Notes under the pieces: generated by a model
The model's database searches: none
Told to the model about the DNA's origin: nothing
What the model saw: only the letters and a program-made list of their open reading frames with translations
Assembly (NCBI RefSeq): GCF_008933155.1
Contig: NZ_WBVP01000002.1
Location: forward strand, 1 to 64,000
Length of the DNA stretch: 64,000 nt
Direction: 5' to 3'
From: Aliivibrio finisterrensis
Lineage (GTDB): Bacteria; Pseudomonadota; Gammaproteobacteria; Enterobacterales; Vibrionaceae
Part shown: positions 1-8,216 of the stretch, one piece after another
Numbering within the stretch: position 1 is the stretch's first letter
Layout: the number at the start of each line of letters is the position of its first letter
Made by a program: the position numbers and the translations under genes

Positions 1-157
1 CTGTTGGGGTGGCTGTCGGAATCCTAACTGGTGTCTCTTGCTGTACCGTTGGGTAAGCTGTTGGCATAGTAACAGGATTCAAAGGTAATGCCGCTAATAC
101 GGTAGATGGTAATAATAGTACCGATGAAATTGCTGTCGTAATCAATAACTTATTCAT
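1..157 (-). CDS. Small exported protein, N-terminal part only
   Basis: The gene enters from the left edge on the minus strand and its start is at 157. It begins MNKLLITTAISSVLLLP, a short basic N-terminus followed by a hydrophobic stretch and then STVLAALP, a typical signal peptide with an Ala-x-Ala type cleavage site near residue 22. The mature part that can be seen is rich in Pro and Thr (MPTAYPTVQQETPVRIPTAT). An AAGG ribosome binding site lies about 7 bases upstream. The rest of the protein is outside the window, so no function can be given; a periplasmic or surface location is inferred from the signal peptide. Confidence 0.6.
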   Translation of the reverse strand, partial: MNKLLITTAISSVLLLPSTVLAALPLNPVTMPTAYPTVQQETPVRIPTATPT

Positions 158-513
158 GAATAAACCTTATTATACTCGTAAAAATAACAATGGAAATTCT
201 GAATACAAGTTCTTCGTAATTATTAGCAATACATATAGGCTATAAATGCTTACCTAAAGAATATAAACAAAACTCCATTTCGTTACAAAATAGTAAAGCC
301 AATAAATTATTTAGACAATATGACAAATTACGAATTCATTATTCAGAAAATCCGAATAATAACGAGTTACTAATAAGAGAAATGTATTGCTTTGAAGGTA
401 TTAATTTATCATGCTTATAAAAGCACTAACTTGAAATATCGTGGTTTAAGAAATAAGTAGGCCTTTCTTTTTATAATAAAGATGAAAGACCTTTTTATAA
501 CGACTACAATCAC
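158..513. other. Gene-free stretch with a possible decayed plus-strand frame
   Basis: No intact gene is seen. On the plus strand 220-420 is an open frame of 66 codons (ending EMYCFEGINLSCL) that has no usable start codon before its last quarter; it is followed by a hairpin with a plus-strand T-run at 459-497. This looks like the end of a decayed plus-strand gene with its terminator, but I recognise no family and chance cannot be excluded in such AT-rich DNA. Confidence 0.3.
459..497 (+). terminator. Hairpin terminator, plus-strand orientation
   Basis: AGGCCTTTC and GAAAGACCT can pair (one G-U) around a 16-base loop and are followed by TTTT on the plus strand. Both flanking genes lie on the minus strand, so the orientation suits a former plus-strand gene. 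Confidence 0.45.
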
Positions 514-1656
514 TTACTTTCCGTAGCGAACTAGCCACTCTTTCTCTAACGCGACCTGCCAACTTGGATGTGGTTCTGCTAAAGATTTGAATAGCTTCGT
601 ATTTTTCGCAGAGCCCGTTAAATACTGTGACGACAGCACAGATGGGTCACCCCAGACACTTAAATCTCCTTTACGAGACTGAGCTTCAGGACTCAGTAAA
701 AAGTTAATTGCTACTTGAGCGCCCTCTTTTGCTGATGCATTCCATGGGATAGCTAAGAAATGAATATTAGACAGTGCCCCCGCTTCCATTGCGTAGGTTT
801 GTGTGGTGCCAGCTAACTTACCACTTGCTTGTGCAGAAAAGACTTCATTTGGATTAAACGTAACCGCAAGATCAATTTGACCATCATCTAATAGCTGCAG
901 TGATTGTGCTGTACCTGATGGGAATTGCTTCCCTTTACGCCACGCAGTTTGATGCAGCTCATCCAAATAGATCCATAATGGCTGAGTTATTTCAGCAAAA
1001 TTAGCGTTATCTACCGGTTGCATTAGCTGAGAGTTGTTATTAGTTAACTCAATTAATAACGCTTTTAAGAAACTCGTACCATGAAATTCTGGCGGCTTAG
1101 GATAAGTAATTCTATTTGGAAAGGCTTTGCTGTAACTAAGCAGTTCAGCAAAAGATTGTGGCGGATTACTTAGTGTTTGCTTATCATGAATAAATACAAG
1201 TTGACCCACACCCCACGGCGCTTCTAAACCTAACGTTGGCTCAGAAAAATCACTGTCTACAGGAAGCGTTTTATTCACAAACTCCCAGCTTGGTAACTGA
1301 TTAACAAATGGACCAAACAACAGTTGGTTATTCTTCATGGATTTAAAGTTTTCACCATTAATCCAAACCATATCAACACTGCCACCGTCATTTTTCCCTG
1401 CGGTTTTTTCAGCCAATAAACGTGACGTACTTTCTGCAATATCACCCACTTTTACGTGTTTTAGCGTGACACCATAATTACGCTGTAGCTCTTTATCTGC
1501 CCAACGAAGGTAATTGTTTATCTCTTGGCTTCCCCCCCATGCGTGGAAATATACTGTTTGTCCTTTGGCTTTTTGTTCTATTTCTTTCCATGTATCTGCA
1601 GCATGAGCGCTAAAAGAAAGTATTAGGCTATTGAGCAATAACAACCACTTTTTCAT
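514..1656 (-). CDS. ynjB: YnjB-like ABC transporter substrate-binding protein
   Basis: A 380-residue periplasmic protein with an N-terminal signal peptide (MKKWLLLLNSLILSFSAHA). The sequence resembles the extracellular solute-binding family 1 protein YnjB of enterobacteria (motifs FHAWGGSQEINNYLRW near residue 37 and VDMVWINGENFKSMK near residue 94), and the length matches that family. In other bacteria YnjB is encoded next to a permease (YnjC) and ATPase (YnjD); here neither is visible: the next gene downstream is an unrelated exported protein and upstream lies the eda operon, separated by its own terminator. It could work with components elsewhere or be an orphan. The natural substrate of the family is not established. 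Confidence 0.8.
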   Translation of the reverse strand: MKKWLLLLNSLILSFSAHAADTWKEIEQKAKGQTVYFHAWGGSQEINNYLRWADKELQRNYGVTLKHVKVGDIAESTSRLLAEKTAGKNDGGSVDMVWINGENFKSMKNNQLLFGPFVNQLPSWEFVNKTLPVDSDFSEPTLGLEAPWGVGQLVFIHDKQTLSNPPQSFAELLSYSKAFPNRITYPKPPEFHGTSFLKALLIELTNNNSQLMQPVDNANFAEITQPLWIYLDELHQTAWRKGKQFPSGTAQSLQLLDDGQIDLAVTFNPNEVFSAQASGKLAGTTQTYAMEAGALSNIHFLAIPWNASAKEGAQVAINFLLSPEAQSRKGDLSVWGDPSVLSSQYLTGSAKNTKLFKSLAEPHPSWQVALEKEWLVRYGK

Positions 1657-1792
1657 CTGTTTTTCCTTTATCCATTAAAGAGTATTTTTATTATGCCCGC
1701 CAGATTATAGTCTATAAATTATGATTATTCAGAGCTTTGTGGTTATATTTAATAATCAAAAATATCAATTATTTATTATCGAATAAAAAAGA

Positions 1793-1818
1793 AAAAGGAG
1801 CATAATTGCTCCTTTTCT
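1793..1818 (-). terminator. Terminator of the uxuB-uxaC-kdgK-eda operon
   Basis: AAAGGAGCA-TAAT-TGCTCCTTT is a perfect 9-bp stem, flanked by A-rich sequence on one side and TTTCTTT on the other, so it can act in both directions. It sits just beyond the eda stop codon. Confidence 0.75.
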
Positions 1819-1842
1819 TTATTATTTATAACAGCCTAACGA

Positions 1843-2469
1843 CTATTTCACTAAATCTGCCGCTTCTCTTGCTAGTCTGCCAATCTCTTCCCAACGACCT
1901 TCATTGATCATCTTCTTATCAACCATCCACGTACCGCCACACGCATAAACACCATCAATGGCTAAATAGTCTTTTACGTTATTCACATTAATCCCACCCG
2001 TTGGCATTAATTGAATTTGACCATAAGGGCCTAACAGCGATTTAAGCATATTAATCCCACCTGACGCTTCTGCTGGGAAAAATTTTAGCGTCGTTAATCC
2101 TGCTTCTAATGCTGCTTCAACCGTACTTGGGTTATTTACACCAGGAATGATCTCAATACCAATTTCTTGGCAAGCTTTTACGGTATTAATATTAAAACCA
2201 GGAGAGACAACAAACGTTGCACCGGCTTCTTTTGCTGCAATCGCTTGCTCTCTATTTAGTACCGTACCTGCACCAATAAGCATATCTGGTTGCGCTTGAC
2301 GTAATAGACGAATAGCTTCAACAGCCGCATCTGAACGGAATGTAATTTCAGCCGCTGGCAAACCATTTTCTGCCAATGTTTTTCCTAGTGGAATAATGTC
2401 TTCTGCGTTATCTAGCGCAATAACAGGAATAATTTTAACTTGTGCAAGTTGTTGTGAAATATGGCTCAT
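1843..2469 (-). CDS. eda: KDPG/KHG aldolase
   Basis: A 208-residue class I aldolase that splits 2-keto-3-deoxy-6-phosphogluconate into pyruvate and glyceraldehyde-3-phosphate, the last step of hexuronate breakdown. The catalytic Schiff-base lysine is in TLKFFPAE (Lys129) and the conserved Glu is in AEITFRS (Glu41); length and motifs fit the Eda family throughout. It is the last gene of the uxuB-uxaC-kdgK-eda operon, 25 bases after kdgK, and is followed by a hairpin terminator. Cytoplasmic. A 3' fragment of a second eda-like gene is found at 9600-9714. Confidence 0.93.
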   Translation of the reverse strand: MSHISQQLAQVKIIPVIALDNAEDIIPLGKTLAENGLPAAEITFRSDAAVEAIRLLRQAQPDMLIGAGTVLNREQAIAAKEAGATFVVSPGFNINTVKACQEIGIEIIPGVNNPSTVEAALEAGLTTLKFFPAEASGGINMLKSLLGPYGQIQLMPTGGINVNNVKDYLAIDGVYACGGTWMVDKKMINEGRWEEIGRLAREAADLVK

Positions 2470-2494
2470 GTAATATCCTATTTATGAATTTCAA

Positions 2495-3430
2495 TTAAAT
2501 CGTAAAATTAATGTGCTGCATGGATTGGTGCGAAATTATCGCGCCTTTGTGCTGAATAACCACACTGGCCAGTTGGTGACCTTGCTGTGATGATTCTTTC
2601 GCTGATTTACCAGCAAGTACGCCAGCCATAAAGCCTGCATTAAACGCATCGCCTGCTGACGTCGTATCTATCACTTTATCAACCGGACACGCGGGAACCG
2701 TCACCTCAGGTTGACCTTGAACTGAATAAAGATTGCCATTAGCTCCCATCTTTACGACCGCTTGTTTTACACCAGAATTGTGTAATCGTTTTAGCGTCGC
2801 TTGTTCATTACTGTCGCCCCATAAATGCTGTTCATCATCATTAGTAACTAACGCCAATTCTGTAATTTCAAACATCGCGTTGTAAACTAAACGAGCAGAT
2901 TCATGGTTTTCCCACAAGGCAGGGCGATAGTTGGTATCAAAAGCAATCTTAACCCCTTGCTGTTGTAGTTCCTGTAAACGACTAATCAAAGCAAGACGAT
3001 CAACGTGTGGCAAAATAGCCAAACTAATACCACTCAAATAAATCCAATCGACCCCTTCGAGATCTTGAGATACTTGTTTAAAGCACGGATGCTGTACTAA
3101 ATAACGTGCAGCTGAATTATTACGCCAGTACAAGAAAGTACGCTCACCTTGTTCATCAAGTTGAATTAAATACAATCCCGGTTGACGTTTTTCATCTTTC
3201 ATCACCCATTGCGTATGTATTCCTTCCTCTTTCCAGCGAGATACGATCCCTTCAGACAAAGCATCACAACCCATCGCGGTAACGTAATTCACTTCAACTT
3301 GATCTTTCATACAACGCGAAAGATATAATGCTGAATTAAGACTATCGCCGCCAAAACTTTGTTGCATGGTTGAAAAAGGCTGACCATTTAATTCGATCAT
3401 GCATTCGCCGATAATTGCTATTTTTTTCAT
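2495..3430 (-). CDS. kdgK: 2-dehydro-3-deoxygluconate kinase
   Basis: A 311-residue PfkB-family sugar kinase that phosphorylates KDG to KDPG with ATP. It starts MKKIAIIGECMIELNG, as KdgK proteins do, has the N-terminal GGDSLNSAL signature and the C-terminal DTTSAGDAFNAGF motif with the catalytic Asp. A GTG nine bases further upstream is in frame, but it is immediately adjacent to the uxaC stop, whereas the ATG at 3430 has AGGTG at a proper distance, so the ATG is preferred. Third gene of the uxu operon, placed between the isomerase and the aldolase, so pathway order is kept in the gene order. Confidence 0.92.
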   Translation of the reverse strand: MKKIAIIGECMIELNGQPFSTMQQSFGGDSLNSALYLSRCMKDQVEVNYVTAMGCDALSEGIVSRWKEEGIHTQWVMKDEKRQPGLYLIQLDEQGERTFLYWRNNSAARYLVQHPCFKQVSQDLEGVDWIYLSGISLAILPHVDRLALISRLQELQQQGVKIAFDTNYRPALWENHESARLVYNAMFEITELALVTNDDEQHLWGDSNEQATLKRLHNSGVKQAVVKMGANGNLYSVQGQPEVTVPACPVDKVIDTTSAGDAFNAGFMAGVLAGKSAKESSQQGHQLASVVIQHKGAIISHQSMQHINFTI

Positions 3431-3439
3431 CGTATTCAC

Positions 3440-4867
3440 CTATGAAGCCGTTTTGTCTTTCAGATTAAAATACGCATTAGCATTGGTGTAACAAACTCGA
3501 GTGATCAGCTCACCTAACATTTGCATATCATCAGGAACTTCACCATTTTCAGCCCAAGTACCTACAATATTACACAAAATACGACGGAAATATTCATGGC
3601 GCGTATAAGATAAAAAGCTACGAGAATCCGTTAGCATGCCAACAAAATGACTTAATAAACCCAATTGCGACAATTGCTCTATTTGACGAATCATGCCGTC
3701 TTTTTGATCGTTAAACCACCATCCAGAACCAAACTGAATTTTCCCTGCGATTCCACCACCTTGGAAGTTCCCCATCATGGTTGCAAGTACTTCGTTATCT
3801 CTTGGGTTTAAGCAGTATAAAATGGTTTTTGGTAGTTCATTGCTGATGTCCATTGAATCTAACAACTTAGATAAAGGGAGGGCAACAAGCTGGTCACCAA
3901 TAGAGTCAAACCCTGCATCTGCACCTAATAACCTAAACATACGTGTACTGTTATTACGCTGAGCGCCGATATGCAGTTGCATTACCCAACCAAGACGAGC
4001 GTATTGCTTGCCAAGCCACACTTGAACGGCTGTTGAAAATTGAGCTATCTCTAACTCTGTTAATGTTTCGCCTTTTAAGCGACGTGACAATAACAAGTCT
4101 AAAGTATGTGATGCTGGAATATCTGCGTATCTAACCACTTCAATACCATGATCGGCACTACGACAGCCATGCAAATCAAAGTGCTCTAATCGCTTTAATA
4201 ACGCGGTTTGTAAATCTGAAAAATGATTAATCTCAACATCAGCGACTTGAGACAACTGTTGGATATAATCAACAAAGCCTTCTAATTCAATTTTGAACGC
4301 TTTATCTGGTCGCCAACTTGGTAAAACTTGAACATCAAAACTCGTATCTTGTGCAATAGCTTGGTGGTGCTCAAGCGTATCAAGCGGATCATCCGTTGTG
4401 CCTACCATGCTAACGTTCATTTGCTTCATGATGCCGCGAGCTGAGAATGACGGTGTAGATAATAGCTCATTCGCTTGCTGCCAAATTGTTTCAGCCGTGG
4501 TCGGATTTAATACTGTATTTACGATCCCAAATGGACGACGAAGTTCTAAGTGAGTCCAATGATACAGTGGGTTTCCTAGCGTTTGTGGCACCGTTTGTGA
4601 CCACGCCATAAACTTATCAAAATCAGAACAGTCTTTACCTGTAATCAGTGATTCTGAAATACCAGCAGCGCGCATTCCACGCCATTTATAATGATCACCT
4701 TCAAGCCAAATCTGGGAAAGGTTCTCAAACTGTCGATCTTGAGCTATCGCTTGAGGATCTAAATGGCAATGATAATCGACAATTGGCAATGCTTTAGCAA
4801 AATGATGATATAAATCTTTTGCTGTTTGATTACTCAGTAAAAAGTCTTCACATAAAAAAGGTTTCAT
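3440..4867 (-). CDS. uxaC: Glucuronate isomerase, copy 1
   Basis: A 475-residue uronate isomerase (amidohydrolase-related TIM barrel) that converts D-glucuronate to D-fructuronate. The metal-binding HCHLDP motif is at residues 33-38; [13 protein letters not shown] and [14 protein letters not shown], both highly conserved in the family, are intact. It follows uxuB by nine bases and runs directly into kdgK. It is about the usual length (E. coli UxaC is 470). A second, clearly diverged and more GC-rich copy lies at 9713-11143; this copy has the AT-rich composition of the surrounding chromosome. Confidence 0.95.
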   Translation of the reverse strand: MKPFLCEDFLLSNQTAKDLYHHFAKALPIVDYHCHLDPQAIAQDRQFENLSQIWLEGDHYKWRGMRAAGISESLITGKDCSDFDKFMAWSQTVPQTLGNPLYHWTHLELRRPFGIVNTVLNPTTAETIWQQANELLSTPSFSARGIMKQMNVSMVGTTDDPLDTLEHHQAIAQDTSFDVQVLPSWRPDKAFKIELEGFVDYIQQLSQVADVEINHFSDLQTALLKRLEHFDLHGCRSADHGIEVVRYADIPASHTLDLLLSRRLKGETLTELEIAQFSTAVQVWLGKQYARLGWVMQLHIGAQRNNSTRMFRLLGADAGFDSIGDQLVALPLSKLLDSMDISNELPKTILYCLNPRDNEVLATMMGNFQGGGIAGKIQFGSGWWFNDQKDGMIRQIEQLSQLGLLSHFVGMLTDSRSFLSYTRHEYFRRILCNIVGTWAENGEVPDDMQMLGELITRVCYTNANAYFNLKDKTAS

Positions 4868-4876
4868 TCACCGCTC

Positions 4877-6346
4877 CTATTTAGCACGAGCGTAAGCCGC
4901 TACCGTTGCTTTTGCGCCATTCTCTAACAACTTCTGATAAGCAGACTGAACTAAAGAAACAAAACTTGAATCCTCAGCTAAATGGCCAAAAATAGAACTC
5001 ATTTGTAATAATGGCAATACGACCTCAACCGAATGACCATAATCACGATATATAGCACGAAGGTTATCAAGCATAGGATCTCTTACATCAATCACTTGCT
5101 GGTTTTCATCTTGCTCACCCACATAACGTATCCAACCAGCCACTCCTAAAGTTAATAGTCTATAGTCAGTGCCTTTTTCAATGTGATGATGAATCGATTC
5201 AACCATACGTTGAGGTAGTTTTTGGCTCCCATCCATCGCTATTTGCCACGTTTGGTGTTTCAGGGCTGGATTCGTAAAACGATTAATCAATAATGTCGCA
5301 TAATCGTTTAAATCTACCTCTTTTGATAATGACAATGTAGGCGCTTGTTCTGCCATCATTAATTGGTATGCAGCAACACGATAGTCATCATTTGTCATCG
5401 TATCGGATATATGAGCATACCCACCTAAATAACCTAAATACGCTAAGAACGAGTGGGAACCATTTAACATTCTCAGCTTCATCTCTTCATAAGGAACCAC
5501 ATCGTCAACAAACTCTGCACCAGCGACATTCCATTCAGGACGGCCATTGACAAAATTATCTTCAATTACCCATTGTCTAAACTCTTCACAAGCAATACCA
5601 CACGGATCTTCAATGGTTAGTTCAGAAGTTAATTGCGCTAACGTTTCATCCGTAATTGCTGGAACAATACGATCAACCATGGTGCAAGGGAAAGTAACAT
5701 TTGCTTCTATCCACTCAGCCAAATTTTGGTCAACCAACTTTGCAAAACCAATCACAGCCGCCTTAGCAACCTTGCCATTGTTTTGTACATTGTCACATGA
5801 CATAACGGTAAATGGCGTAATTCCCGCCTCTTTACGTAAGCGTAATGCCTCTACAATATAACCAATTGCCGATTGTGGTTTGCGAGGAGATTGAACATCA
5901 TGCTGAATTAATCCGTTCTCACTATCGAGCTGACCTGTGTTTGGATCACAGCAATACCCTTTTTCGGTAATGGTCATAGAAACAATAGCAACTTGCTCTT
6001 CTGCCATTTTCGCAAGTAATGCATCACTGCTTTCTAATTGTGGATGAATGGACTCAATAACCGAGCCAATAAGTTTAACGGTATTTTTATTTTCACCCTT
6101 TTCCATTACCGTATATAAATGATTTTGCTCACGTAATGAATGAATAAGATCCTCACCGCCAAACAAGTTAATCTCACAGATCCCCCAGTTACCACCTGTT
6201 TTTTCAAGCATCTCATTGGTAATTAATGCTTGGTGAGCACGGTGAAATGCGCCAAACCCTAAATGTACAATACGTGGTAACAAAGCATCACGATTAAACG
6301 TTGGTTGAATAACGGAAGCAGGAAGGGTAATGGTCGATATATTCAT
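4877..6346 (-). CDS. uxuB: Fructuronate reductase (mannonate oxidoreductase), copy 1
   Basis: A 489-residue NAD-dependent polyol dehydrogenase of the mannitol dehydrogenase family; UxuB reduces D-fructuronate to D-mannonate. The N-terminal RIVHLGFGAFHRAHQA dinucleotide-binding motif (about residues 25-40) and the KLRMLNGSHSFLAYLGYL active-site segment (about residues 288-305, catalytic Lys and nearby His) are intact. It is the first gene of the uxuB-uxaC-kdgK-eda operon. TTGGT/ACCAA-type sites at 6461-6476 and 6492-6507 lie in its promoter region and are likely targets of the UxuR-type regulator at 7058. UxaB (tagaturonate reductase) is a relative, but pairing with UxaC and UxuA favours UxuB. 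Confidence 0.9.
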   Translation of the reverse strand: MNISTITLPASVIQPTFNRDALLPRIVHLGFGAFHRAHQALITNEMLEKTGGNWGICEINLFGGEDLIHSLREQNHLYTVMEKGENKNTVKLIGSVIESIHPQLESSDALLAKMAEEQVAIVSMTITEKGYCCDPNTGQLDSENGLIQHDVQSPRKPQSAIGYIVEALRLRKEAGITPFTVMSCDNVQNNGKVAKAAVIGFAKLVDQNLAEWIEANVTFPCTMVDRIVPAITDETLAQLTSELTIEDPCGIACEEFRQWVIEDNFVNGRPEWNVAGAEFVDDVVPYEEMKLRMLNGSHSFLAYLGYLGGYAHISDTMTNDDYRVAAYQLMMAEQAPTLSLSKEVDLNDYATLLINRFTNPALKHQTWQIAMDGSQKLPQRMVESIHHHIEKGTDYRLLTLGVAGWIRYVGEQDENQQVIDVRDPMLDNLRAIYRDYGHSVEVVLPLLQMSSIFGHLAEDSSFVSLVQSAYQKLLENGAKATVAAYARAK

Positions 6347-6460
6347 AAAAACTCCGGTGAATGTGCTTGGCCGACGCCAGTTTGGTCTACAGAACCATAA
6401 TATCCTCGTAATTTAGTTGAAAAAATAACCCTCGTCTTTGTGGTGCATCACAAAAAACAC

Positions 6461-6476
6461 ATTGGCATACCAGAAT
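6461..6476. promoter_or_regulatory. Probable UxuR/ExuR operator upstream of uxuB copy 1
   Basis: ATTGGCATACCAGAAT has the arms TTGG and CCA of the TTGGT-N2-ACCAA palindrome found at the other uronate promoters of the window. It is imperfect on the right side. Located about 115 bases upstream of uxuB. Confidence 0.55.
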
Positions 6477-6491
6477 TAAATAACATTGCGA

Positions 6492-6507
6492 ATTAGGTCA
6501 ACCAATT
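6492..6507. promoter_or_regulatory. Probable UxuR/ExuR operator between uxuB and the uidA remnant
   Basis: ATTAGGTCAACCAATT is close to the perfect site at 8140-8155, with one mismatch in the left arm. It lies between uxuB (minus strand) and the plus-strand uidA remnant, so it may once have served both. Confidence 0.65.
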
Positions 6508-6551
6508 AATTATTTTTAATTGCTCGTTTAAAAATCCTTCCCTACTATCCA

Positions 6552-6686
6552 CTTCAAAAAAACAACGCAATTCATGAATTAATCCGTCGTGATAAAAACC
6601 ATCCATGTATCGTAATGTGGTCATTATCAAATGAGCCAGATACAGCTCAAGAAGCCTCTAACGGATACTTTAAAGACATTTTTTAA
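6552..6686 (+). pseudogene. uidA: Remnant of beta-glucuronidase (GH2)
   Basis: This short plus-strand frame reads AIHELIRRDKNHPCIVMWSL followed by SNEPDT and ends YFKDIF-stop. It matches the region around the acid/base glutamate of GH2 beta-glucuronidases (E. coli UidA has AIKELIARDKNHPSVVMWSI then ANEPDT). Only about 40 codons are preserved: there is no N-terminal part and the reading ends at TAA just after the motif. The 370 bases that follow contain no further frame I can align with confidence. It is a dead gene fragment lying inside the uronate locus beside a putative UxuR operator, which shows that an ancestor hydrolysed glucuronides here. Confidence 0.85.
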
Positions 6687-7057
6687 TATGCACGCGCACA
6701 ATATTGGCAAAATAGTCCATCAAGTTTACTCCAGCTGGACAACGTCATAGTTCTGAACCATTGCTCCGTTGTAATTTTTGCTCGATTTCACAAGCTGAAA
6801 TACTAAGTGAATTCCAAACTTCAATCTGATATCTTTCACCTAGTGTTAGTTGCTTATATTGGTGTACCATATTACTAGCTGAGTTGATTATGTGAGAACT
6901 TGAAGCCTATTGGCAACTGACTCTCTTATCTATATCAAAGTGGGTAGGTTATTCTTGGGAACTAAGGCTCAATTTGAAATTGGTTCATAAGTTAATATAA
7001 TGCAGGTTGATTTTTTGTTACCATAGAAAAGTAGTAAGTCATCAAAATAAGGTACTT

Positions 7058-7825
7058 ATGGAAAATATAACCAGACGATATGTCTCAATTGGAAGGGATT
7101 TGATTGAGCAATTAAAAACAAGTAAATATCAGGTCGGCGACAGACTGCCAACAGAACGAGATATTGCAGAGCAATTTGGCGTCAGCCGAACTACGATCCG
7201 AGATGCTATTATCATGCTAGAGCTTCAAGGCTTAGTTGAAGTTCGTAAAGGCTCTGGCGTATATGTGATATCACTGCCTGATGACGACAACGCACAACAT
7301 ATATCAGTGAACTCTAATCACTCAAATTACGACAATAATGATATTGGCACCTTTGAAATGCTTCAAGCTCGCCAGTTACTCGAAAGCAATATTGCCGAGT
7401 TCGCAGCTGCTAATGTTACTGGTGTGCAAATTAACCGTATGAAGCAAATACTTGATGCTGAACGTATTGCGGTTGCATCAGGCAATCAAGAATACAATCA
7501 CGATAAAGATTTTCATATTTTAATTGCAGAGGCAACTCAAAATAACTACCTCATTGAAGTAGCGCAAACAGCATGGGAGCGCCGAACCAGCAGTAAAATG
7601 TGGGCTCAACTTCATACTCATATTGATGACACTGAGTATCGCTCTCAATTTCTAGAAGATCACGCTAAGATCCTCTCTGCTTTGCAAAAGAAAAACCCAG
7701 CACAAGCAAAAGAAGCCATGTGGCAACATATGGAGAATGTAAAAGAAGCACTTCTATCACTATCAGATACCGATTCTGATGATTTTGATGGCTACTTATT
7801 TGATTCTTATCGAGTTGATGCTTAG
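7058..7825 (+). CDS. uxuR: GntR/FadR-family regulator of hexuronate genes (UxuR/ExuR type)
   Basis: A 255-residue repressor-type regulator: winged helix-turn-helix (YQVGDRLPTERDIAEQFGVS, then RTTIRDAIIMLE) followed by VEVRKGSGVYV, the FadR-subfamily wing, then an all-helical FCD ligand-binding domain with likely metal ligands in DKDFHILIAEA and the later His residues. ExuR and UxuR of enterobacteria share this layout and bind TTGGT-N2-ACCAA palindromes like those seen at 6461, 6492, 8140, 12848, 12956 and 13306. The start chosen is the ATG at 7058, which has AAGG eight bases upstream; an in-frame upstream start at 7007 has no such site. ExuR versus UxuR cannot be decided from sequence alone; fructuronate is the expected inducer for UxuR. 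Confidence 0.8.
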   Translation: MENITRRYVSIGRDLIEQLKTSKYQVGDRLPTERDIAEQFGVSRTTIRDAIIMLELQGLVEVRKGSGVYVISLPDDDNAQHISVNSNHSNYDNNDIGTFEMLQARQLLESNIAEFAAANVTGVQINRMKQILDAERIAVASGNQEYNHDKDFHILIAEATQNNYLIEVAQTAWERRTSSKMWAQLHTHIDDTEYRSQFLEDHAKILSALQKKNPAQAKEAMWQHMENVKEALLSLSDTDSDDFDGYLFDSYRVDA

Positions 7826-7853
7826 CTAGATATAATGGTTAAACCATATCGTT

Positions 7854-7884
7854 AAAACCCAGCTTATTTGCTGGGTTTTTTATT
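7854..7884 (+). terminator. Terminator after uxuR
   Basis: AACCCAGC-TTATTT-GCTGGGTT followed by a run of T. An almost identical element lies at 22044-22073, also between a plus-strand gene and a minus-strand sensor-kinase sequence. Confidence 0.85.
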
Positions 7885-7930
7885 AAATTAAAGGCCGTCG
7901 AACAACTCTCCAACAGATATAATTCCTACT

Positions 7931-8036
7931 CTACGGTATCACAACAGTAAATGTGCTCTCTTTCATTCTCTTGATAATCAACCGATAAGTCATAACCATT
8001 TACTTGCGTAATATTCTTTACGATAGATAAACCCAA
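7931..8036 (-). pseudogene. 3' fragment of a sensor histidine kinase gene
   Basis: On the minus strand this stretch encodes GLSIVKNITQVNGYDLSVDY, close to the C-terminal ATPase end of the intact kinase at 22108-23529 (GLAIVKNIAQLNGYDLSVDY). The remaining codons need a frame change of one base to read TFTVVIP-stop, as the intact gene does. No upstream part of the kinase is present. Together with the identical terminator on its left it forms a diverged direct repeat of 22044-22215, and marks the left boundary of the second uronate block. Confidence 0.85.
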
Positions 8037-8139
8037 AATGGATAAATTGGTTTTCCACTGAAGAGGAGAGTGCAATCAAAAACCTTGGTTTAGTCAGCAG
8101 CCGAGATAATTGTTGATCTAGTTCTCCTTACCTAACATT

Positions 8140-8155
8140 AATTGGTCAACCAATT
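8140..8155. promoter_or_regulatory. Near-perfect UxuR/ExuR operator upstream of the YhcH-family gene
   Basis: AATTGGTCAACCAATT has perfect seven-base arms around CA and is the best example of the palindrome in the window. It lies about 60 bases before the GTG start at 8217. Confidence 0.7.
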
Positions 8156-8216
8156 GTATTATTCGCTTATAATGGTTCTTTTTGGTGCTGCCACAACGTG
8201 GCTATTGAGGTAATTA

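Noticed and set aside
6687..7057. Further pieces of uidA downstream of the fossil
   Set aside because: Short stretches can be forced to resemble UidA (for example ELEAYWQ) but only with many stops and frame changes, so I do not claim them.
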